DNA of 64,000 nucleotides from Circinella umbellata (taxonomy: Eukaryota; Mucoromycota; Mucoromycetes; Mucorales; Lichtheimiaceae): the NCBI GenBank assembly GCA_025093555.1, contig JAIWNF010000014.1, forward strand, positions 744,001-808,000, written 5' to 3'. Made by a program: the position numbers and the translations under genes. The notes beneath the pieces were generated by a model. That model worked only from the letters and a program-made list of their open reading frames with translations. It was not told where the DNA came from and made no database searches. This document shows positions 25,201 through 37,352 of the stretch, piece by piece (position 1 is the first letter of the stretch; every line of letters begins with the position of its first letter).

Positions 25201-28200
25201 TGATTGCACCACAATCAGCACCACTGTTTTCAAAAATGATGTTGAGCATTGAGATTAATAGATTATCAAATCTGACTTCGGATGAAATGACATGAGAACT
25301 CTTCAATATGGATGCCATATCAACCTATCAACATTTATATTATTAATTAAAAGTGTTACATACAAGGTTAGTTTAATACACACAACATAGAAAAAATAAC
25401 ATTTACGAGCATACTACTACTACTTACAATATCAAGACATTGTAGTGTTTGCTCTGTAGTAACTGGTGATATACTTTCACTGACATAGGGCTCATTGACA
25501 TCTGCTGTTAATGACGATTGAGCTAGTTCATGACGACCTGCCGAAGATAGTAAATTCCATTTATTGAGTGGCATTGGTGTTTCATCTTGAGATGGCGGTG
25601 TATCAGTCTGTGTATAGCCATCCTTAGGTTCAGCAAAATCATCACTAAAGTCACTCAAGAGCTTCGCATATTTCGTACTGGTGTACCTTGCCTTTCCGTA
25701 TGATCCATGTCCCATGTACATGTCGATAGACTATGTATATATAATTTATTGTTATGAGTCAAAAAAATAAGAAACATGAAGGCTAGCCTATTTTATAATA
25801 AATTGTTATTTTCTTATCGCAAAGAAGCAAAAACATTACCTTTTTAATGTAACCGAAAGCAGTATTATATAATCCAACACGATAATAAAATGCACCTGTA
25901 CGTTCATGTATAATACTTAATTCAAAATACCAGTTCCCTTCACGAGCTTGATTAAGTGCATCTTCATATAGTCGACCGGCTCGTAAAACATCAGGGGAAT
26001 CCCCAAATCCAGCAAGTTCAGCTTCGATGGATGTCCAATACATTGCGTAGTTGATCGGACTATGTACTGCATATTCGTGTTGAAGCTCTTGGTTTTTTCG
26101 GATTTGGTCCATATAGTCTTCTTTTCTATCAGTGTCTTCCCGACATTTTTCAATTAGAGCCAAAGAGAAATACCATAACATCATACGAGTGTGCCTGTCA
26201 AATACAAAATTTAAGCACATGGTGAAAAATTGAAAGTTATGTGAAATGGTTTCTGAGAAAAATAGAATACAAACCTATGACAGGGGTGACCACCAATTGT
26301 ACTATAACATTGGTAACCTGTTTTAATAGCCGTATCTATATGGTCGTATAACACAAGTGGTATCATCTTAAAAGATTCATACCAATTTAGTACGAGCGCT
26401 GGACTTGTACTCTGTTTGCAACTTTCTTCCAAGAAATGGGCATCACTAAAACCATCATCTCCATCAAACACGTAAGGTGTATTAGTATAAGTTTGGCCTT
26501 GCAATGCCTTACATGTACGTATGACACACATAGCAAAGCTATTCATATCAATAGACGCGGACCATGAATGGATATCTTCAAAGCTTTGCTCAGCATCGCG
26601 TAAGGTATCGGCAACATTGTATCCATTGTAGAACATAAGGTTGCAAATATGGATTTGATGAAAAGCAACATAGATTCTATCACCTGCTGCTAAAGAATAA
26701 TCCATTCCCGTTCGAAAGTACTGGAATGCTTCTCGATGATGATGTTTCCATAAGATAAGGAATGCTGGATACAAACTATAGGCTCGCCCCTTCTCTTGTT
26801 GACTGCCATGTATATCGGCTAAAGCTATCCCAATCTTTCCTAGTTTCTATGATTATAATAATAATTATTTGCAGTATCAATGTTAATACCGATATTATTA
26901 TAATGTAAAAAAAAGTAGAAAACGTTGCAAATATTTTTACCTCGGCAAATGTATACTTTTGGTATAGCATTACATATCCTAACCCAGCAAAGTTGCATGC
27001 GTTTCCAGTGCCGCCTACAACTCCTTTTGTAAGAGACAATTTCAATATGCGGCATGCCCAGTAATACATTTCTCGTTTTTGTTCGCTCCAATATGATAAT
27101 GTAAGCCTGAGTAACAATGGGGACGATAAATAAGCGTCGTAATTACTAATTCACATGAAAGTAATTATATAAAAATAAGGAGTAAACTACTTACAACTCT
27201 TCCATAACACCTAGCGTTCCTATCAGCGATAGGTCATCACAAGTAGGTAGTGCCAAAATCTTTTCTACACCCATAGTTTCAACTAACTCTTCAATTTCGT
27301 TATGTATACTTTCCAATCCTTCATCGCTTGTATCCAGGCAAGCCCTTTCATCTGAAAGTTCATCCATACATCGGAAAAGTGTGGCCCGTCCCTTTTCATG
27401 TAGCTGACATCCAAAATAATATCGTGCTTGTATACGATAAGCATGTATACGATCACTAGGTGTGCGTGAGTTTTTGAAAATAGCCTCTAATAATTCTTCC
27501 GTTTTATCATATTGACCTACTGCCCAGCTAAGAGTCGCGGCGTTTGTGTAAAGTAACAATGTTGTGTGATATTGTTTATCGTCAATCCATTGTGATTTCA
27601 GATCACCCAGTCGAATCGCACACATGTAATACGCAAATGCCATTCGATGAGCACCCGAAGTACGCCCTTTATTTCCAGATTCAATGAGAATATCTCGATA
27701 TTGGGTTTTGTCATCCATTGTCATCAAGAGATCCTCGCACTTTAATAAGTGATCAGCCACCAAAAATATATCCACCTCTTTTTCTTCTATATAAAGTATG
27801 CTGTTATTATTTTATGTACCAGCTATGAACTTGGGTTGTTTGTTTGTTTAGATACACGTTGAAAAAAAGCACAAACCTTCCATCATATATTCCGCAATTT
27901 TCATGTGGATTTTGCTGCGACTGGAAGGATTAACAAGTTCTGCTGCTGCTGCAGAAATACGATCATGGCTCCACTTAAATTCATTGCCACCAATTGACAT
28001 AATATAACCTTCTTGTAAGACAGCATGTAATCCACTAATAGGATCGTTGTTGCCGGATAACGAAGATGTGGATTTTATACTTGTTTTCCGACGAAATTGT
28101 GTGTGACTACCACGACGATTATCTCCAGATGATGTTGTTGGTGATGCTGAAATTATTATTTGTGGACTTTGTAATGTACTGCTGATATTATAATTGTCGC

Positions 28201-31200
28201 TGTCGTTATTATCGTTTTCACTTGTATTACTCGTGAGAGATACCACTTCGGTGCTGTCACTAGTATTCGCTGTTGTATCGTCAACGATTGTTCTTTCGCT
28301 GTTAATACTGTAATAATCATCATCATCGCTTTCGTTATTATCCTCATTATCAATCACTAAATTTTTCACTGTATCCCAAGAAAACGTATCACCCACAAAC
28401 GAAGCCCATTTTAAAATCGAACGACCAATGCTGGGTAATTCTCGTAATCTGGCAACCATGAAATCTAACTGTTGAGAATCAAAGGAATCATTCTCGTCAA
28501 GCATAGTAGCGTCTTCAACTTCTCGTAAATCGTAGCGCCACTGATTACTCTCCCAGTCGTAAAATATCAATTTTTTACGCTCGAGCGTGCGCAACAGTTG
28601 GGCAACATAAAATGCGTTTCCTTTTGTTCGCTTATATATAATCTCGGCAAAGGGTATAATATCATCGCGGTTTACATCGCGTGGCCGGTGTAACGTGTCA
28701 CATATAAAGTCAATGAGAGGATCCATGCCAAGTGCTTCGATTTGAATAAAGTGGACATTTGCAATTTTGGTTTTGAGTAGCTCCGCTAATTTCTCTGTAA
28801 CCTCTTGGTCACGGTAAGCTATAAAAATCAAAAGTCGTACACGGGATAGAATAAGACTTTCCAACAGTTCCAATGATGGGTCATCTAAATACATTATTAT
28901 ATAATATTATCACTGTTAGTGAATTATGCAATATATTTACATATATATAAACTCGTTATACAATACGTTACCGGCTTGATGAAGGTCATCTAAAAACTGA
29001 TAGAATATATCATTATTGTATATTAAATAAATGATATAAAATATTAATAAGAAAATAGATTAATAAAAATAAATAAATTATTAATACACAGTTGATTTGA
29101 ACAGGGGACAAGTAGCAAAGTGTATATGTAATAGTGCTACGCCTCTCATTAAAACAATTAATATATTACCAATGTCGTCATTCGCCAATGTGTAATAGCC
29201 CTAAATATTTCAACATACAAATTGTGAAACCTTGTTCTTGCTTCAATATCATCCATTGTATGATGCATTGATATGCTATTCTTTTTTTTTGTATTGTTCT
29301 TGCTGTCATTCATTATATTCTTATCATTTTTGGGAGAGTCATCGTTTTGCTTGGTTATTGTTGGATCCAAATCCAGTAATGTTTTAAATTCTGGAACGAA
29401 GTCGGTTATTAGGCCGATATTCGAATATTGAGGACCAAGAGATATTTTAAGATGTTCATAAAAAGAGGAAATTTCATTTTCTTCTTCAGATAATATTTGT
29501 TGTAATATATGTGACAAAGCAGCCGTTACAGCACTGTATGGGACTTTATTTCGACTATCAAATTTCGATACACCTACATAGCTACATAATATATGGTTTT
29601 TACCCAAGAAGAAAAAAAAGAATTTTTATTTTTATAGTTTTCATTTTATCAAGAGTAAATTTATACTTCTAATAAAGTTATTCTGTTGATTGGAGTAACT
29701 TACCCATTTTGACGAGCCGTTGGTAATACTTCAGTAAATAAGGTCGATTTTCCTAATAAAGGTTAACGTAATTGTTGTCATGTTTATAATACAAATATAT
29801 GGGTGTGTAAGCATATTATAATATATTATATGACGCAGGGCGGAGGTTTTCTTTTTTTTTTAATTGATGGTTGTGCAGAGTGTGTTGTGCCATGTACAAG
29901 AGAAAAGTTCTTTTTTCGCTTTTTGGTTACTTTTTTTTTTTTTTGAAATAAACTTACCAATGCCTCCAGTACCATATACAGCAACGATCGTAGTGAATGT
30001 ACCTTTTGAATTATTGACCGTCATTTTACTACTAATACTTGACATATCATTTTCTTCCATACCACCGCTGCTATAACTTGGTGAGGTGTTTGATTTAGAA
30101 CTAGTACATGTAGTAGGATCGGGGTTACTACTTGTTTCAGAAGAATATTCACTTGTCAAGTCAGTAGCTGTTTCACGAGATGATATGGGTGGTGTACCAC
30201 TCCCGCGGTGATGGGGATGATGATGGTATTGCATTGCTGTTGTTGTATTATATGGAGAATTTGGTGGCGCTACTGATTGTACACGAGATGGTTTATATAA
30301 ATCTGCACATCTTTCAATAAAAAAAATTAATTCTGATAGTACGTCTTGTCGACCATAGATCGTTTTTGGTAATGTAAAGACGGATACAATATCATGCTGT
30401 CCCAATGGAAACATTGGAATAGACTGGTATATAAAAGCATATTATTATTATTGCTACGTATGGAATATTATTGTTTTTATATGATAACTTTTACCTCTGT
30501 ATTTGATGCTTGTGAAGTTTTTAAAAATCTTAAACAAGTTTCTAAATCTGCCTTTATGCCATGCGCACTGGTATATCGATCATCGGGTGCCTTTATTTAT
30601 GTAGAAAAAAAACATTAGGGTGATCTTTTGAATAAAATTAAGAATATTTACAAACCTTATTTGTCATTTTTTCAATAATTTGAGAAAGTACAAGAGGTAC
30701 TTCAAGTTGTAGCTCATGTACGAGTGGCAATTTTTTACTCAGAATACCATTGACAATATCTAATGGTCCACCATCAAAAGGATCTCGTCCAGTTAACAAT
30801 GTAAAAAACATTGCTCCTAATGAATAGAGATCAGATCTATGATCTGGAGTATATGTTGTACGACCTGTTTGTTCAGGACTCATATACATCAACCAGCTTT
30901 GTAATAACTCCATCGATTGCATGTTGGTTGTTGTTTTTCGCCAATTTTCGGCTGTTAAACAACTTTTATCATAGTTAGATATTTTTACTAAAGAGAGAAA
31001 TAAAGGTATATATATTTATATATACCTTTCTAATGATTTTGTGCCTGAACCAAAATTCCACAGTTTGACAGGGCTATCATCTGTACCATTCCATTGGAAC
31101 GCTGTATATATGGTGCGCATATTTAAAAAACCGTTTGTAGCATTGTATAATATGTGAGCAAAAAACTAAAAGTAAAGTTCTTCTTCTCACCTTCGGGACG

Positions 31201-32002
31201 AATTTCTCCATGAATTACGTCATGCTTGTGTATGTACTCCAAAGAGGATAGACATTTGATAGCAAATCGTAGGAAGGTACCAAGATCACAACTGATAGTA
31301 CTGTTGAAATATCCATCATCATCGTGACTCATTGTTGCTTCTCCATTATGAATGATCGCTGGTTCTTTTTCGGTAGTTGTAGAAGAAGTAGATGATGTTG
31401 CACTATCATTATGGTTGATTTCATCTGAGCGATGATTATGATGATTATGATGCTGATGATTAATAAAAAAACTTTTTTGACCTTCATCAGAATAGATAGC
31501 AACAGTTAATCCAGTTGATAAATTGAGGCATTCGAGTGGTCGGACTATGTAAATATTTTATTTTTTCGCATTGACAATCAATAATTAATAACTTTTTTTT
31601 CTTGTGCTCCCATCAAAATATTTTACATTACCAAGGTGTGAAGGACCATCATTGTATTGATATAACTTTTTCATAATATAAAATTCGCGCTCAAGTCTTA
31701 CTGAGCTTGAAGATACTTTTGCAACGACAGGACTCTTGTCTGATATTCTATATTATTGTGCAAAGACATTCCTATCATTAGTAATGGAATTGTTCATTTT
31801 GTTTTCAAGTGCAGCAGGTCTATGTTGTTTATGTATATGAATACCTATATCCTGAAACAATATCCACATTCTCATTATAAGCCAAAATTGGCATTGTGTT
31901 TGTAAAATGGTATCCTTGTATATATGGTAAGTTTCCGGACAACATATTTGGGAATGTTGTCGATCCTGTTGTCATGGAGCTATTTGATCCCGAAATCGAC
32001 AT
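22209..32002 (-). CDS. Hybrid histidine kinase A (group X, Mak2/Mak3/Chk1 type)
   Basis: A giant multi-exon sensor kinase, probably somewhat over 2300 aa, cytosolic (no membrane helix seen). From the start Met at 32002: kinase-like N-lobe with VVAK and LERE motifs (about 31750-31500); C-lobe with HGEIRPE in place of HRDLKPE, KLWNFG in place of the DFG segment, and [10 protein letters not shown] with [10 protein letters not shown] (about 31330-30640). P-loop ATPase: YGTGGIG at about 29960 joined to KSTLFTE at about 29755, Walker B FLDDLHQA in a 25-nt exon at 28972-28996. A TPR-like helical region spans about 28890-25370. GAF: 25318-24791. HisKA with SHEIRTP: about 24720-24555. HATPase_c with [15 protein letters not shown] and the usual GLGLSIC-type box: about 24070-23600. 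Degenerate receiver: about 23480-22900. Canonical receiver [11 protein letters not shown] to YLTKP: about 22640-22209. In the last loop the usual GMDG is GMTE. Exon borders were read for the ends and key motifs, not for every intron. Ligand unknown; fungal relatives sense oxidative or nutrient stress through an Hpt protein. Confidence 0.88.
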
Positions 32003-33240
32003 TTTATAACAAGTGAATAATTCTTTCAATAATAATATTTGTGTTAATGAGTGAAGTAAAATGAACAAAAAAAATAGGTATATATGTACTGTGTAATACA
32101 AGAAGAAAAAGAAAAGAAGTAGAAAAAGAAAAAGAAGAAAGTGGAGGAAAGGGTCACTAGCAAAAGGCTATTATATTATTATTAATTGTGGGTTGTTATA
32201 CGTTGACCACATATGCGTACATATAGACAAGGGTTGGGCTATACTATTATTGTTGTTCTTGTATTTCATTCAAGTCAGCTCAAAAAGGAGACATAAAAAG
32301 GTTTCTAACATGTTTTAAAAAAAGGCATATCTAAGACATCTTATACCAACCACGTAAACTTCAACGTAATAAAATCATCCCCACTGTCAGGATATAATAA
32401 CGAATTTATTCTGCTAATATATATAACATGATAAGTACCACAATTGATTGTATTAGTATAAGGGGAGAATTTGAATAGCAAAATAATGCAGGGGAATGAA
32501 TAGGGAGGAGTTGATCGTGATAAATATATTTCGTATATTCTACAATACTACGGTTTTTCTTTCCATTTATATCGTTCAAGACTATCACAGTGAAACAACT
32601 GTTGATGCCGCGCCGGTTTTTGGGAACGGATTGGTACGTGCGTCAGTGCCCATACAACTAAGAATGATGGGTGGGAAAATGCTATTTGTATGATGCTTTA
32701 GTATCCAGGAAATCAAAGAGACTACAACCAGAAATCAGGATTTTATTGGTTACATACAACGCAACATAAAAGAAACGAGGTTATTCAAAACACTATATTA
32801 TTTATTCCGTCATCCGTTAAAGTCGTTAGTGTACGGTAGAAGATCTGCACACAAATTACTTTGGTACAGTAATACCTGAATACGCCGCAAGACAAAAAAA
32901 AATGGCACACCTGGAAAAAAAAGACACACGTGATTTACTCAATATTGAAAGCTGGGTAAAACATTTTTTAGTTCTTTTTCATTTTGAAGTATTAAATCGT
33001 TGAAAATAACTCTTCTGATATCATTATAGCTAGCAGTAAAGTAAGAGCTTAAAGCTAACTGTATCATTATGACTGGAACAAAAGTGGGAGCAAAACTTGA
33101 ATTTTGCGCCCAAAAATAGCTGAGAGTGAAATGAAACTTTACGACTCAAAATTACTAAACTATACATGTGCTTTACGTCATAGTGATATATTATCATGTA
33201 TATCGAAGGAGAGTTCAAGGAATTGTTCTTTTAAGTGATG
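32003..33240. other. 5' flank of kinase A
   Basis: This interval lies between the start of kinase A and the Tc1-like element. It should hold the kinase A promoter and leader; a purine-rich tract sits at about 32100-32150. No gene is visible. Its right part (about 33085-33125) carries the left arm of an outer inverted repeat described separately. Confidence 0.55.
33088..33124 (+). repeat. Left arm of outer inverted repeat
   Basis: GCAAAACTTGAATTTTGC (about 33089-33106) followed by CCAAAAATAGCTGAG is present in inverted orientation at about 37369-37404, outside the terminal repeats of the Tc1-like element. The two arms match over roughly 35 bases with a few mismatches. Removing the 4.1-kb Tc1-like element would bring the arms within about 200 bp, which suggests a small foldback (MITE-like) element that the transposon entered. 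Confidence 0.55.
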
Positions 33241-33272
33241 TATACAGTCATTTCAGAAAGTAAAGTCGCTGA
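33241..33272 (+). repeat. Left terminal inverted repeat of Tc1-like element (with TATA flank)
   Basis: Thirty-two bases here, including the leading TATA, are the exact reverse complement of 37321-37352. The repeat proper starts at the C of CAGTCATTTC at 33245. Confidence 0.95.
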
Positions 33273-33489
33273 TTTTGAATTTGATGATGTCGTGCAAAAA
33301 ATTCTGGTGTTCTGGAATGATGTCGGTTGATCCAAAAATAAAGACGTGTCATGAACTTCGTTTATTTTTGCTTGTCGCTTGGGATTTATCCAATAAAATT
33401 CTTGGCATTTTATTTTTTATAAAAGGGGGGTGATTTTGAAGTGGTCTTTTTGCTTTCATATTCCTATATACATTTTACAGACATTCAGA

Positions 33490-34721
33490 ATGAATATGCA
33501 ATTTCTTTACGAAGATGGACAAGGGCATGTTGTTGATGAGAATGGAGTTGAGCTCATGGATCTTGTTGTTGACGAGGAGCTATTCGCTATTGAAACAATA
33601 AGTTCTCGTTCTCAATTCCTAAAGAATAAACCTCCAGTAAGACCTTCTAATCCTGTAATGCATCCAGTTACCGATGAAAGGACCATTGAAGATGTTGATA
33701 TGGAGTTATGCAATAAGCGGCGCTATACAGTTTATTCTGATGAAGACAAGACTAGATTTTTTCATTTATTTTTCAGCAAATGCTTGAATGCTTCTGCTGC
33801 CGCGAGACAATTAGGTATTCATATCCGAGCAGCACAAAGATGGGTCAAACGTTATTACGATGACCCTGAAAGCATCTTCGAGAAGAAGAAAAAGTCAGGT
33901 CGGCGTCGTATTCTTGGGGAGGAGCATAAGCAGTTTCTTTTGAATTACATTGATGAGAATCCTTCTGCTGTTGTAACTGAAGTAGCAGAAAGTTTAACGC
34001 AAAACTTTGTGGATCTTAATGTTTCTCGTAGCACTATTTATAACTTCATGACAACTGAGTGCAATCTATCTATTAAGCAGGCACAATTCCAGTGGCAGCA
34101 AACTGACTTGGATTTCACAACAAATTGCGTTTTTCTTGATGAATCAGCCTTTCATATCAATTTGAAACGGGGTATGGCTTGGTCAAAAAGGGAACTCCTG
34201 CAATAGTTACAGTACCCACAACAAAAGCGAACGCAACATCGATTTTAGGTGCCATATCTGCCACTGGCTTAATTAATGTTAGTTTGAGAGTTCCAAAGCG
34301 TATTAAAAAGAGAAAGCTTGGACGTGATACTGATGGCTACAGCATAGGAACAGTAACAGGGCATTATTTGAGCTTTCTAAAGGCAACTCTTGATGAAATG
34401 GACAAGTATCCAGAAATGAAGGGGCATTATCTTGTCATGGATAATGCTCCTATTCATAGCTCAACGGATATAGGAAACTATATTCACTCTCGAGGATATC
34501 GCTATGTCTACCTTCCTCCGTATTCTCCTGAACTGAATCCAATTGAACAGTTCTGGTCCGTTGTGAAGAGCAAAGTTTAGCGAAATAAGTTCCTGGATAA
34601 AGAATCTCTTATGACTAGAATTGGTGAGGCTTGTGGTAGTTTATATTTAAGCGACTTCAGAGGTTTCGTTTCTCATTCTGCTAGATGTTTTGATAAGTGC
34701 CTCAACAAAGAAAGATTATAA
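33490..34721 (+). pseudogene. Tc1/mariner transposase, broken by one frameshift and one stop
   Basis: Transposases of this family cut and paste DNA at TA sites. The start ATG at 33490 lies downstream of a TATAAAAG box at about 33417. An N-terminal helix-turn-helix region (ASAAARQLGI, RAAQRWVKRY, about residues 95-120) precedes a DDE_3 catalytic core: first Asp in FLDESAFH, second Asp in VMDNAPIH, Glu in NPIEQFWS with 34 residues between, i.e. DD34E. At about 34190 a run of G is one base short, so the frame shifts from the first ORF (ending 34206) to the second (from about 34180). The second ORF ends at a TAG at 34578-34580, after which the same frame stays open to 34721. The catalytic triad codons are all still present, so decay is recent. 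Expression as a full-length protein is unlikely. Confidence 0.85.
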
Positions 34722-35339
34722 AAACCAATCCCCCATCAGAAAAGAAAAAAAACAAAAAGGACAAAAAAAACACGAACAGAAAGGTACAGGAACGAGCTGA
34801 TGCCAACTGGGGCACCAAAGTTAGATATATTTTTGTATGCAATTAAAAAAGGAGCATCCTCCAACTTTTTTTTTCAGGTCTCTTGTATTAATATCAACTA
34901 TAACAATTACTATAAATACAAATAACAACAACAATAGCTTATTAACGCATTTTATTATGCATTACCATAATATGGTATGGAATGACAATTATGCATATTT
35001 ATGATTTCTTAGAGATACGCCAACTTTTTTTATTAGGCAGGATTACGTTCATTCCACATGAATAAAAAACTACAACCTGTCCCGCATGTGATACAAAAAA
35101 TCAATAGAATGGCTGCTCTTCGCTTGCCATACACAGAGATTTAAGCAGTTCATGAATATGATCAATTTATCAAAGCTATGGTGAGAAAAAAAAGAAAAGC
35201 AAAGCTTGCCATCATCATTTTCCAAAAGAGATCAAATAGTCAATCTTGACCAACAGTTGTGCACACCCCAAACTGAATTGATACCAACAAAAATGCCATG
35301 TCCCGCAAGATTCACCTATTACAAAAAAGAATTTTTTTA

Positions 35340-35466
35340 TTAATGGGCTATGCAGCCCTCCAACTGCCGTTGTTCATCGCTGCTCAAGGCAACAGCGCGA
35401 ATATCACCAACCACTTTCACCAACCTAGTGGCATCTGACAGAAGCTTCCGTTTACATTTTAAATAG
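35340..35466 (-). other. Possible exon or gene fragment inside the Tc1-like element
   Basis: On the minus strand this open segment encodes a protein-like, charged helical sequence (KRKLLSDATRLVKVVGD, then SSDEQRQLEG) ending at a TAA at 35340-35342. A possible 3' splice site (CAAG followed by CTATTT) precedes it. It may be the last exon of the element's minus-strand second gene, whose earlier parts lie at 36246-36383 and 36427-37020, but I cannot join these with confidence. Confidence 0.3.
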
Positions 35467-36245
35467 CTTGGTAAATGAAGTTGGTAGTAAGTGTGATGTT
35501 TTATATGTTGTTTAAAAGAAAGAGATAAGTAAAGGGTTGGAAGGGGGGCAACTTTGGGGAGTGCTCCTTGTTATGCATGAGGAGGATCATATTTTTTCTT
35601 TCCATTTTTCACAAGTAATCTATTTCACGCTTTATGATTATACATTTATAACTCTCATAATGACCTGTATTTTTTTTAACTCTCTTTCACATTATTTTAT
35701 TATTTTATGTATTATGTGCTTCTGGATGGCGGCTGTTCCTCTCCATCCATCCTTTTTATAATCTGATATTTGTGTATGTCCACGCGATCGATCAGGAATC
35801 ACCGATTATCACTCAAACACTATAATTTGTAGATAAAAGTGGAGCGGATTTCTTTTTTTGCACCTTTTTTTTGTTGCCATTGTTCGTTTTTTTTTGTGTG
35901 CTCTTCTGATCAACGCCATTATTGTTGTACCTTTTACGATCCACACATCCTTTTTTTATTTTTTTTTATAATTGCCAGCCCCTTCGTTCTTATTAGCATC
36001 GACCTATCTAGTGTTTCCGTAATATAATATAACTCTCTCATTTTCACAATCCCTCCTCTTATTTTTTTTTTGCTTATTAAGAAATCTGTGAATAATAAAA
36101 TCGGTGCTATTACCATACCATATAAACTATCTGTGTTTTAAAAATCATTTGGAGAATTGAGGTAACCATGGAAAAAGGGTCACCCCCTCATATACAGACC
36201 TCTGTAAAAAAACAAGGTTTACCAGGCATCCAGTCCATGTGCAGC

Positions 36246-36383
36246 TCAAGAAAGAACAAAAATAATATCAGCCCCCACCCGTTTTTGGTGCATCCAGCTC
36301 TCAAGCTGTTTAAACAGCTTGCAAACCCCCTTGTTACCCAGTCGTAAACAAACATCAATAAGAATATCAACGGGATATATCAT
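36246..36383 (-). CDS. Small ORF of 45 codons inside the Tc1-like element
   Basis: It starts at an ATG (36381-36383) and ends at TGA (36246-36248), giving 45 residues with a helical, charged middle (KLFKQLESWMHQKR). It follows the 197-aa minus-strand ORF by about 45 bases and could be a separate small ORF or an exon of a longer, partly decayed gene. It contains the 20-bp perfect palindrome at 36302-36321. No family recognised. Confidence 0.3.
   Translation of the reverse strand: MIYPVDILIDVCLRLGNKGVCKLFKQLESWMHQKRVGADIIFVLS
36302..36321. repeat. Perfect 20-bp palindrome
   Basis: CAAGCTGTTTAAACAGCTTG is identical to its own reverse complement. It lies in the non-transposase part of the Tc1-like element and could be a protein-binding site or simply part of a coding fragment. 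Confidence 0.8.
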
Positions 36384-36426
36384 TTAATCAATTCGGGGAA
36401 TAAAGAGGTAAAAACAAACCCAATAG

Positions 36427-37020
36427 CTAACTCTTTTGGAACCTATTGTATTGTGCGCGGAGAGTGTTGGCATTTTTGTATTTCAAAATTCCCTGCTGTT
36501 GTCCTTCTTCCAAGCAAAGTGTCCAATTCATTCTGCGTCCAGCTTTGGTTCTTGCCAACTTAAATCGCTTCACAAACTCCATACCAATCTCGTATTTGGA
36601 TAAAGTGGTTTGCAAGGGAATCGCTGTTACTGAGAATGTGGATGCTGTTGTGCCGGTTGGTTCCGCAGTGTTGGTCGAAGTGGTGGGTAGTGCTGCACTA
36701 GACGAAGAGGTTGATACTTCTGTGCCGGTTGAAAAGATGGGTTCCGCAGTGTTGACCGAAGAGGTGGGTAGTGCTGTATTGGTTACGGTCGTCGTTGTCA
36801 TTGCATCGACTTGGTCGAAATTGCGTTTGAGCTCAAGGTTTCGACCTTGGGCTTGCAAGATAACGGCGGCAATGGTATCAGCCTCTGCTCCAGCCTTCAG
36901 CAAATCCAAACCTTGCTGTAATTCAACATTTTGTTTTTTCAAATTGTCGACGAGATGGTTGATTGTAGGGTTCTTAGTAGACCGATCCGGATCGGATTTT
37001 CGGAAATCCGGATTGTCCAC
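36427..37020 (-). CDS. Second gene of the Tc1-like element, unknown function
   Basis: I do not recognise this 197-aa ORF. It runs opposite to the transposase. Residues about 20-65 form a probable coiled coil or helix (LVDNLKKQNVELQQGLDLL). Residues about 75-140 are Thr/Ser-rich and include two related units with ALPT and NTAEP. The C-terminal 55 residues are basic and more globular (GMEFVKRFKLARTKAGRR, LRAQYNRFQKS). The first codons overlap the CGGATT motif cluster, so the true start may be further in. An antisense ORF of similar length covers the same DNA; I prefer the minus strand because of its plausible helical and globular ends. It could be a transposon accessory protein, a captured host gene, or a nested element's gene. 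Confidence 0.45.
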   Translation of the reverse strand: MDNPDFRKSDPDRSTKNPTINHLVDNLKKQNVELQQGLDLLKAGAEADTIAAVILQAQGRNLELKRNFDQVDAMTTTTVTNTALPTSSVNTAEPIFSTGTEVSTSSSSAALPTTSTNTAEPTGTTASTFSVTAIPLQTTLSKYEIGMEFVKRFKLARTKAGRRMNWTLCLEEGQQQGILKYKNANTLRAQYNRFQKS

Positions 37021-37085
37021 GGATTAGAAAATTGCAATCCGAATCCGTTTCATAAAAATATGGATTGAATCCGTAATCCGTAATG
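36981..37085. promoter_or_regulatory. Dense CGGATT / AATCCG motif cluster near right end of element
   Basis: About 100 bases contain roughly ten copies of CGGATT, AATCCG or one-base variants in both orientations, for example ATCCGGATCGG, AATCCGAATCCG and AATCCGTAATCCG. The cluster lies 240-340 bases inside the right terminal repeat and over the 5' end of the minus-strand ORF. It could be a subterminal array bound by the transposase or the promoter array of the second gene. Confidence 0.6.
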
Positions 37086-37320
37086 CAAAAGGATCAATTA
37101 GATGAAAATTTAGGCTATATAGTAGATGTCACAGTATTTTTTCATGAGAAAAGGTATTTTACAAGATGGTGTATGGTAGTCGTTTGAGATCGTTTAAGAA
37201 CAGTAAAACAATGGTAACCAGAGGTGCATTATTTTTAGATGATTTTATTATTTTGGTTTGAAAAACATAATAGGAAATAAATAAGTTATAATAAAAAAAG
37301 AATTGTAGTAATAAAAAAAA

Positions 37321-37352
37321 TCAGCGACTTTACTTTCTGAAATGACTGTATA
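37321..37352 (-). repeat. Right terminal inverted repeat of Tc1-like element (with TATA flank)
   Basis: Exact reverse complement of 33241-33272. Identity of the two arms over all 32 bases suggests a fairly recent insertion, although the transposase reading frame is already broken. Confidence 0.95.

Larger units (their letters stand above)
33245..37348 (+). mobile_element. Tc1/mariner (IS630 superfamily) DNA transposon, 4.1 kb
   Basis: The element is bounded by perfect terminal inverted repeats beginning CAGTCATTTCAGAAAGTAAA, each flanked by TATA, consistent with the TA target duplication of this superfamily. It carries a plus-strand DD34E transposase gene (broken), a minus-strand second gene, and a dense CGGATT motif cluster near its right end. 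At 4.1 kb it is more than twice the usual length of a Tc1/mariner element because of the 2.6 kb between the transposase and the right repeat. It lies between kinase A and kinase B and interrupts neither. Confidence 0.88.

Noticed and set aside
36446..37027. Plus-strand ORF of 193 codons over the same DNA as the minus-strand ORF
   Set aside because: It looks like the antisense shadow of the Thr/Ser-rich minus-strand protein; its ends lack the helical, basic character seen on the minus strand.
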